Shown one piece after another: positions 1 to 5,254 of a stretch of 10,156 nt of DNA (the stretch's first letter is position 1; each line of letters opens with the position of its first letter). Below the pieces are notes generated by a model, which saw only the letters and a program-made list of their open reading frames with translations, did no database searches and was not told the origin of the DNA. The DNA comes from Campylobacterota bacterium. GTDB lineage: Bacteria > Campylobacterota > Campylobacteria > Campylobacterales > Sulfurovaceae. The position numbers were made by a program, and so were the translations under genes. The stretch is taken from the NCBI GenBank assembly GCA_003646525.1, contig QMKU01000024.1, positions 1 through 10,156 of the forward strand. Direction: 5' to 3'.

Positions 1-1
1 T

Positions 2-226
2 CTAATACGCGAAGTAGTGGCATACCGCAATGAACGATATCCCCATATTCTTCTTGAAGCGAGTGGTAATGTTACACTTGAGACGATCGGTGCATTAGCA
101 CAAACTGGTGTAGATGCTATCTCCTCAGGTAGCATTATTCATCAAGCAAATTGGATTGATCTCTCTATGAAGGTCGAAGAGAGAAAAGTTGTAAAGAGAG
201 ATCCAAATCGAAGTGTTAGGCAATAG
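2..226 (+). CDS. nadC: Quinolinate phosphoribosyltransferase (nicotinate-nucleotide pyrophosphorylase), C-terminal part; 5' end outside window
   Basis: This is the last 74 codons of an open frame that enters from the left edge, so the start is not in the window; the GTG at 17 is an internal valine, not a start. NadC converts quinolinate and PRPP to nicotinate mononucleotide, CO2 and pyrophosphate, the last step of de novo NAD precursor synthesis, in the cytoplasm. The visible residues match the end of the NadC barrel: the LLEASGNVTLETI strand-helix unit, the GVDAISSGSIIH phosphate-binding segment and the closing WIDLSMKV. The short tail after it is basic (ERKVVKRD). The stop codon TAG at 224-226 is followed at once by the ATG of the next gene, so the two are probably co-transcribed and translationally coupled. 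Family assignment is firm; only the C-terminal quarter can be judged. Confidence 0.95.
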   Translation, partial: LIREVVAYRNERYPHILLEASGNVTLETIGALAQTGVDAISSGSIIHQANWIDLSMKVEERKVVKRDPNRSVRQ

Positions 227-1195
227 ATGCAATCTCAAGATCTGAAAACAATTATTGACAATTATCATAGTATTACTATTCTCTCTCATATCAACCCAGA
301 TGCGGATGCTATCGGAACCTCTCTAGGTATCTATACACTTTTAAAAGCATACAATAAGCGAGTGGAAGTTGTAAACCACTCTACGGAACTACCACAGTAC
401 TTAGATTTTCTACCAAATTTTTCCAAAATCAAACACCAAATAGATTATAAAGAGAGCCTGATCATCACCTGTAATTGTGGAAGTATCGATCGTACAGGCT
501 TTGATCTAACAGATCGTGTGATCATCAATATCGACCATCATCAAACAAATCAAAATTATGGAACAGTCAATCTAGTTGATCCATTGTGTGCTGCTAGCTC
601 CCAAGTTGCATATATTCTACTAGGAGGAGACTTCCCTATCAGCAAAGAAGTTGCCACCTGTTTCTATACGGCACTACTTTCAGATACTAGATATTTTACA
701 ACCAGTAGCGTAGATGAAGAAGTTTTTGCTTTTGCCGTAGAGCTAATCGCACATGGTGCAGACCATCAGAGTGTCACTTTCAACTTAACACAACGGCACT
801 CACTTGCGTCACTAAGAGTATTGGAAAAAGCATTGGAGACATTGACACTACACCATAGTGCAACCGTAGCATCTATGCAAGTAGATCAAGGAATGATCGT
901 CACGACAGGAGCAAGAGTAAGCGATCTCGATGGTATCGTTGAGTATGCTTGCTCCTTAACTACTGTTGAAATAGGTATAATATTGGTTCAACATAAATCG
1001 TATATCAAAGTATCATTGAGAAGTAAAAATCAGGATATAACTCCCTTGGCAGAATATTTTGGTGGTGGTGGACATAGAAATGCATGCGGATTTACCATAG
1101 CATTCGGGAACATTGAAGAGATTTTAGATAAAATTCTAAAACAAATTGAACTACTCAACAACCAAAACAAAAAGAAGCAGGAGAAAATATGCTAA
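227..1195 (+). CDS. nrnA: DHH/DHHA1 family phosphoesterase, NrnA-like oligoribonuclease / pAp phosphatase
   Basis: A 322-residue cytoplasmic protein of the DHH phosphoesterase family. NrnA enzymes degrade 2-5 nt RNAs and dephosphorylate pAp to AMP. The DHH domain holds motif I H21-x-NPDAD (D25, D27), the DHH signature at residues 103-105 (NIDHHQTN) and motif IV LLSDTRYF with D153. The DHHA1 domain ends with the glycine-rich GGGGHRNACGF at 279-289. Motif II reads ITCNCGSIDR, with Asn83 (codon AAT, 473-475) where the family normally has a metal-binding Asp. All other signatures look intact, so activity may be altered but the gene is not obviously decayed. The ATG lies directly after the nadC stop with only a weak AGG at 218-220 ahead of it, which suggests coupling; the 3' end overlaps the M23 gene by 7 bp. 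The C-terminus is lysine-rich. Family is sure; whether it acts on RNA, pAp or a cyclic dinucleotide cannot be read from sequence alone. Confidence 0.88.
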   Translation: MQSQDLKTIIDNYHSITILSHINPDADAIGTSLGIYTLLKAYNKRVEVVNHSTELPQYLDFLPNFSKIKHQIDYKESLIITCNCGSIDRTGFDLTDRVIINIDHHQTNQNYGTVNLVDPLCAASSQVAYILLGGDFPISKEVATCFYTALLSDTRYFTTSSVDEEVFAFAVELIAHGADHQSVTFNLTQRHSLASLRVLEKALETLTLHHSATVASMQVDQGMIVTTGARVSDLDGIVEYACSLTTVEIGIILVQHKSYIKVSLRSKNQDITPLAEYFGGGGHRNACGFTIAFGNIEEILDKILKQIELLNNQNKKKQEKIC

Positions 1196-2610
1196 GAAGA
1201 AGAGGGAGAAAAAGAAGTAAAATAGGATGGATTATACTTCTAGTATTTATTTTGGCTGGTGGTATCGCTGCAACTAGCTACCTGTACACGGCCGAAGAAT
1301 TCGAACGAGTTCGACCTACGATCGAGATATCAAAACAAGGTTATTGGAATGCAAAAGATCCGCTAAAGATCAAAATAATAGACAATCTAGGTCTCCGAAG
1401 CTATAAAATCACCTTGAGTGATGGAGCCACCAAAGTATCTGTAGCAGGAGAAGAGCATCTCGAAGGGATCAAAGAGAAAATTATTTCTATTAACTACCCT
1501 CAAGGAAAACTAAATAGAAAAGCAAAAGAGTTGACATTTGATATCCAAGTCATTGATACAAGCAAATGGAACTATCTAAAAGGAAACAGTATTCAAAAAA
1601 CTGTTAATTTCAAAATAGATTATCGACGACCCAATGTCAATATTCTCTCCAACTCCTACAGTATCAGACAAGGAGGAAGTGCCTTGGTAATATTTCAAGC
1701 ATCTGATGATGATGCGCTGGACAAACTCTATATTCAGGCAGGAGGACATAAATTTCAAGCACAACCCTATAAAAAAGAGGGGTATTACGCTGCACTCATC
1801 GCTTGGCCATTTACTATGGAAAACTTCCAAGCTAGAGTTTTTGCCCGAGATAAAGCAGGTAATGAGCGAAAAGCAGAGGTACCATTCTATTTAAAAAATA
1901 AAAAATATCGTATATCCGTTATCAAGGCTTCTGATAAATTTATTGATGGAAAAATTACAGACTTAGCAGAACAGGATTCAAGATATATGAAAGAAGATAG
2001 GATCGAGAGGTTCAAAGCGGTTAATGAAACTATGCGCATCAATAATGAAAATCTCATCCACAAGAATGCATCAAAAATTTCCAATGAGATACTTGACAGT
2101 TGGAAAATAAACAAATTTTATCCACTAAAGAATGGGCAGAGAGTAGCCAGATTTGGGGACCATCGCTACTATTATTATAATGATAAAAACAATATCATCT
2201 CTGAGTCTTATCATCTAGGTTATGATATGGCAAGCACACAGATGGCACCAATCGTTACTTCCAATGGGGGCACTATCGTAATGGCGGATTACAATGGTAT
2301 ATATGGCAATATGCCTATGATTGACCATGGACTAGGACTCTATACGCTTTATGGTCACTGCTCGACACTGAATGTCAAAGAGGGTGATGAAGTCCGAGTC
2401 GGTCAAACGATTGCCAAGACAGGTACAACTGGTTTAGCAATGGGAGACCACCTGCACTTTGGTATTCTTGTACAGGGTATTGAAGTCAGACCAATAGAGT
2501 GGTTGGATAAAAAATGGATCAAAGACAATATTGATAAGATATTCAAAGATGCCGATAAAATCATATTGGGTATAGATAATAGTAATAAAACAGCTAAAAG
2601 CGTCCAATAA
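1189..2610 (+). CDS. Membrane-anchored M23 (LytM-type) peptidoglycan endopeptidase with Ig-like N-terminal region
   Basis: A 473-residue protein predicted to be anchored in the inner membrane facing the periplasm. A very basic N-terminus (LRRRGRKRSK) precedes one hydrophobic segment at about residues 13-33, without a clear cleavage site. Residues about 40-240 look like two beta-sandwich, Ig-like units (YKITLSDG near 72-79; VFARDKAGNER near 217-227). A helical linker follows, then the M23 domain at about 315-440. Its zinc ligands are H342 and D346 (YHLGYD) and H423 in HLHFG, with H390 (LYGH) and H421 as catalytic histidines, so it should be active on peptide cross-links. The start has a good AGGAG at 1179-1183, 5 nt before the ATG, inside the end of the preceding gene. 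The locus matches the M23 gene next to lpxC in C. jejuni. Exact bond cleaved and role in cell shape are unknown; I give no symbol. Confidence 0.92.
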   Translation: MLRRRGRKRSKIGWIILLVFILAGGIAATSYLYTAEEFERVRPTIEISKQGYWNAKDPLKIKIIDNLGLRSYKITLSDGATKVSVAGEEHLEGIKEKIISINYPQGKLNRKAKELTFDIQVIDTSKWNYLKGNSIQKTVNFKIDYRRPNVNILSNSYSIRQGGSALVIFQASDDDALDKLYIQAGGHKFQAQPYKKEGYYAALIAWPFTMENFQARVFARDKAGNERKAEVPFYLKNKKYRISVIKASDKFIDGKITDLAEQDSRYMKEDRIERFKAVNETMRINNENLIHKNASKISNEILDSWKINKFYPLKNGQRVARFGDHRYYYYNDKNNIISESYHLGYDMASTQMAPIVTSNGGTIVMADYNGIYGNMPMIDHGLGLYTLYGHCSTLNVKEGDEVRVGQTIAKTGTTGLAMGDHLHFGILVQGIEVRPIEWLDKKWIKDNIDKIFKDADKIILGIDNSNKTAKSVQ

Positions 2611-2612
2611 AG

Positions 2613-2638
2613 ATCTTCATATTATCTAATTTGAAGAT
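2613..2638. repeat. 7-bp inverted repeat upstream of lpxC
   Basis: Perfect arms ATCTTCA (2613-2619) and TGAAGAT (2632-2638) are separated by 12 nt, just after the M23 stop codon. As RNA it would be a weak AT-rich stem with no following U-run, so it is a poor terminator. It ends 7 nt before the -10 box and covers the -35 position of the proposed lpxC promoter, so an operator is possible. A chance occurrence in AT-rich DNA cannot be excluded. Confidence 0.35.
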
Positions 2639-2642
2639 ATTA

Positions 2643-2651
2643 TGCTATACT
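2643..2651 (+). promoter_or_regulatory. Putative extended -10 promoter for lpxC
   Basis: TGC followed by TATACT gives an extended -10 (TGn-TATACT) with five of six matches to TATAAT. No -35 box is visible at 16-18 bp upstream, which is usual for sigma-70 promoters in Campylobacterota. Transcription would begin near 2658, leaving a leader of roughly 48 nt that contains the strong lpxC ribosome binding site. It sits in the only sizeable gap between the envelope genes, so lpxC and the genes after it may be transcribed separately from the nadC group. Prediction only. Confidence 0.5.
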
Positions 2652-2705
2652 ATGAGGAGTAAAATTGACTTTATATGAGTACTTAAGAACAAAAGGGAGG
2701 GAAAG

Positions 2706-3590
2706 ATGAGACAGAGAACAATTGCACAGTCCGTGGAAGTGGTCGGAATCGGCTTGCACAAGGGTGAACCGATCAAGCTTCGACTTGAGCCATTAAGCGA
2801 AAACGCTGGGATAGTTTTCTATCGGGAAGATTTGGCACTCAGTATTCCCCTCTCTCCAGATAGTGTTATCGATACACGAATGGCGACCGTAATCGGTAAC
2901 GAAAAAGGATCTATTTCAACGATAGAGCATTTTTTGGCTGCTGTCTATGCCTATGGTATTGACAATATGCGTGTTATAGTTGATGGGAATGAGATGCCTG
3001 TCATGGATGGAAGCGCGATAAGTTTCTGCCTGCTTCTGGACGAAGCAGGCATACGAAAACAAGCGCAAAGCAAACAAGTACTCTGCATCACCAGAGAGGT
3101 AGAAGTGAAGGTTGGAAAGAAATTTGTGAGGCTTTCACCTTCTCAAAGTGCCACCTTTGATTTTGAAATTGATTTTCAACATCCTGTCATCGGAAAACAA
3201 AAAGAACGATTTGAATTCAGCACAGCAGGCTTCATCAATGAAATAGCTCGCGCAAGAACATTTGGTTTTGCCAAAGATATTCAATATCTCCAAAGCCAAA
3301 ACCTTGCATTGGGTGCAACACTACAAAATGCTATTGGACTAGATGATCACAGAATTCTAAATCCTGAAGGATTGAGATTTGAAAATGAATTTGTACGCCA
3401 TAAGATTCTTGATGCTTTAGGGGATATGATGGTATCTGGATACAATATATTAGGAAACTATACTGCTTTTGCAGGTAGCCATGAGCTGAACTATCAGTTG
3501 ACTTCTGCTCTGCTTGCAGATAGCCGAAACTATGAAATAGCAACGATTGAATCCTTGCAGAGTAGAGAATTTGCAAAAAGCTTCGCCTAA
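2706..3590 (+). CDS. lpxC: UDP-3-O-acyl-N-acetylglucosamine deacetylase
   Basis: A 294-residue zinc enzyme that removes the acetyl group from UDP-3-O-acyl-GlcNAc, the committed step of lipid A synthesis, in the cytoplasm next to the inner membrane. The first half has STIEHFLAAV with E74-H75 and the MPVMDGSA strand. The second half has RARTFGF (182-188), GLRFENEFVRHKILDALGD with H232 and D236, and H259 in GSHELN. These correspond to the E. coli zinc ligands H79, H238 and D242 and the general acid H265, all present. Length is near that of E. coli LpxC (305). The ATG is supported by a strong GGAGG at 2696-2700, 5 nt upstream. It follows the M23 gene by 95 bp containing a likely promoter, and its last codons overlap the TsaB-like gene. 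Presence of the gene shows the host makes lipopolysaccharide or lipooligosaccharide. Confidence 0.98.
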   Translation: MRQRTIAQSVEVVGIGLHKGEPIKLRLEPLSENAGIVFYREDLALSIPLSPDSVIDTRMATVIGNEKGSISTIEHFLAAVYAYGIDNMRVIVDGNEMPVMDGSAISFCLLLDEAGIRKQAQSKQVLCITREVEVKVGKKFVRLSPSQSATFDFEIDFQHPVIGKQKERFEFSTAGFINEIARARTFGFAKDIQYLQSQNLALGATLQNAIGLDDHRILNPEGLRFENEFVRHKILDALGDMMVSGYNILGNYTAFAGSHELNYQLTSALLADSRNYEIATIESLQSREFAKSFA

Positions 3591-4038
3591 TTACACTCTA
3601 CTTATTATATCCATCTCTTCTCCTATTTTATTGGGAGTCTATCGAGATGATGAGCTAATAGAAGAGATAGAGAGTGATAGAAAAACTTCCGATATATTGC
3701 TTACGATTATTAATCAATTGATGCTAAAGTATCCTCTCTCTTTGATCATTTACACTAGAGGACCAGGAAGTTATATGGCGATCAAGCTCACCTATATTAT
3801 CCTCAAGACAATTCAAATTATTAAAAAAATCCCTTTTTCTGGATGTTCAGCTTTTGCCTTTAACGGCAATAAACCTATCAAAGCTATAGGGAATCTCTAT
3901 TTTGTCAAAGAAAAAGAAACTATAATAACGCAAAAGTTTGACCAGATCATTCCTCAAGAGTATCTCTTGCCTATTTCATTGGCATCATTGACACTTGATG
4001 AAATATCAACACCAAACTATATCATACCAGCCGTTTAG
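3571..4038 (+). CDS. tsaB: Small TsaB-like protein (tRNA N6-threonylcarbamoyladenosine synthesis, ASKHA fold), probable TTG start
   Basis: A protein of about 155 residues. TsaB is the non-catalytic partner of TsaD in making the t6A base at position 37 of ANN-decoding tRNAs. The sequence resembles the TsaB N-terminal subdomain: an opening beta-hairpin (LLIISISSPILLGVY), a basic-acidic segment KTSDILLTIINQL, then YTRGPGSYMAIKLTYIILKTI, matching the family motif GPGSFTGxR followed by a helix. E. coli TsaB has 231 residues, so most of the second subdomain is missing. No ATG lies near the expected start. TTG at 3571 is preferred because purine-rich AGAG (3559-3562) and TAGAGA (3563-3568) precede it; TTG at 3547 gives 163 residues but has no ribosome site. 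Either overlaps the lpxC 3' end (20 or 44 bp). The position matches the small gene between lpxC and thrB in C. jejuni. A divergent, unrelated function is possible. Confidence 0.68.
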   Translation: MQKASPNYTLLIISISSPILLGVYRDDELIEEIESDRKTSDILLTIINQLMLKYPLSLIIYTRGPGSYMAIKLTYIILKTIQIIKKIPFSGCSAFAFNGNKPIKAIGNLYFVKEKETIITQKFDQIIPQEYLLPISLASLTLDEISTPNYIIPAV

Positions 4039-4064
4039 GCTCATGAAAAAATAAAAGGGAACAA

Positions 4065-4946
4065 GTGCTCATAAGTGTACCGGCAACCAGTGCCAATCTC
4101 GGACCAGGATTTGATACGCTTGGATTGGCAATAGATCTACGCAACGAGATCATCATCAAACCTTCGCAATTTTTAAGTCTATCGACAAAAGGAGAAGGTG
4201 CTGAAAATCCAAAGATTAGAAAAAATACACTTTTTTTAAATATTTTTAATGAAAATTATAGACGATTGACAAATAAAGAACCAATATTCCGTTTTGAATT
4301 TACCAATCGTATACCTATATCCAGAGGATTAGGAAGCTCATCGGCAGTTATCGTTGCTTCAATCACAGCTGCCTATACAGCTGCTAATGTCAAATATAAT
4401 AAACGCGAAATTCTTAATCGAGCATTACGATATGAACACCACCCAGACAATATAACTCCAGCAGTTATGGGTGGCTTCAATGTTGCTTGTATTGAGGGAG
4501 ATCGTATCTACAGCAAAAAAAGAAGACTTCCTGACTATCTTCGTGCTGTTCTAGTAGTTCCCGACAGAACCATCTCAACAGCACGGTCACGCCATGTGCT
4601 TCCAAAGGTGTATAAAAAAGAGGAGGCGATCTACTCACTCTCCCATGCTGCCTTCATGACAAGTCTTTTTATGAGTGAATCTTGGGACTTGTTGCGTATT
4701 GCCTCAAAAGACAAATTGCACCAAACACGACGAATGAAGATGATGCCTGAACTTTTTGAAGTGCAACGCCTTGCTCTAAAACATGGAGCATTGATGAGTA
4801 CACTATCAGGAAGTGGCTCAACATTTTTCTCCCTTTGCTATGCGGATGATGCACAAAAAATCGCTGAAATCCTCCAAAAGAAGTTTCCTTATTTTAGGAT
4901 TTTTAATAAAGCATTGGATAATTACGGTGCTACAGCAAAGAGTTAG
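4065..4946 (+). CDS. thrB: Homoserine kinase (GHMP kinase family)
   Basis: A 293-residue cytoplasmic kinase that phosphorylates L-homoserine with ATP, feeding threonine synthase. All three GHMP signatures are present: the N-terminal PATSANLGPGFDTLG at 6-20, the ATP-binding loop PISRGLGSSSAV at 84-95, and the C-terminal LSGSGSTFFS at 247-256. YEHHPDNITPAVMGGF (123-138) is the ThrB-typical homoserine-site helix and loop. Translation is placed at GTG 4065 because the conserved N-terminus begins there (MLISVPATSAN) and AAGGGA sits at 4055-4060. It starts 26 bp after the preceding stop. The other threonine-pathway genes are not in the window, so its place next to lpxC and the translation genes reflects conserved gene order, not pathway grouping. 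Length is as expected for the family. Confidence 0.97.
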   Translation: MLISVPATSANLGPGFDTLGLAIDLRNEIIIKPSQFLSLSTKGEGAENPKIRKNTLFLNIFNENYRRLTNKEPIFRFEFTNRIPISRGLGSSSAVIVASITAAYTAANVKYNKREILNRALRYEHHPDNITPAVMGGFNVACIEGDRIYSKKRRLPDYLRAVLVVPDRTISTARSRHVLPKVYKKEEAIYSLSHAAFMTSLFMSESWDLLRIASKDKLHQTRRMKMMPELFEVQRLALKHGALMSTLSGSGSTFFSLCYADDAQKIAEILQKKFPYFRIFNKALDNYGATAKS

Positions 4947-4990
4947 TCTACAAGCTTATTTGGTTGTTTATATCCTTGGGGTAGCCTTAA

Positions 4991-5008
4991 ACTCTTTTTG
5001 GGTATAAT
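4991..5008 (+). promoter_or_regulatory. Putative sigma-70 promoter directly in front of ylxR-infB
   Basis: A perfect TATAAT at 5003-5008 follows a T-rich stretch (CTCTTTTTGGG), the arrangement described for Campylobacter promoters, which usually lack a -35 box; no good -35 is seen here either. The start of transcription would be near 5014-5015, only about 3-4 nt before the ylxR ATG at 5018. The 71-bp gap between thrB and ylxR contains no clear terminator, so read-through from upstream is also likely. Position is good but function is predicted only. Confidence 0.55.
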
Positions 5009-5017
5009 GGCGAAAAG

Positions 5018-5254
5018 ATGAATAAACCAATACGAATGTGTCTCGCTTGTAGGCAGAGAAATAAACAAAAGTCTATGATCAGACTACGACAAGATTCCAA
5101 TCAGATCATTAAGTATAAAGGTCGAGGGCGAAGTTTCTATCTTTGTCATGACTGTATCAACAATACAAAAAAGACTAAAAGTTTAACGAAGCGTTTTAAG
5201 CAAGACGAAGAACGGTTTGTTAAGTTTTTAAAGGAGTTAGTAAAGAATGGATAA
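5018..5254 (+). CDS. ylxR: DUF448/YlxR family RNA-binding protein
   Basis: A 78-residue basic protein of the YlxR (DUF448) family, typically encoded just upstream of infB as here. Family hallmarks are visible: RMCLACRQRNKQKSMIRLR near the start and the GRGRSFYLCHDC loop in the middle, followed by a basic helix rich in lysine and arginine. Four cysteines (C8, C11, C43, C46) make two CxxC pairs that could bind one zinc ion. Structures of the family show an RNA-binding surface, and in Bacillus subtilis the protein is reported to act on RNase P (RnpM); whether that holds in this phylum is not known. The ATG has only a weak AAAAG ahead of it and lies beside a TATAAT box, so it may be translated from a very short leader. 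It overlaps infB by 8 bp. Confidence 0.9.
   Translation: MNKPIRMCLACRQRNKQKSMIRLRQDSNQIIKYKGRGRSFYLCHDCINNTKKTKSLTKRFKQDEERFVKFLKELVKNG

Noticed and set aside
2611..2640. Rho-independent terminator after the M23 gene
   Set aside because: The stem is only 7 bp, AT-rich, with a 12-nt loop and no T-run after it.
2665..2670. TTGACT resembling a -35 box downstream of the proposed lpxC -10
   Set aside because: No -10-like hexamer occurs 16-18 bp downstream (the region is AACAAAAG leading into the ribosome site).
4946..5054. Inverted repeat CTACAAGC (4948-4955) / GCTTGTAG (5045-5052) flanking the ylxR start
   Set aside because: The arms are perfect but about 90 nt apart, one is inside coding sequence, and the proposed transcription start lies between them, so they would pair only in read-through RNA. 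Most likely chance.
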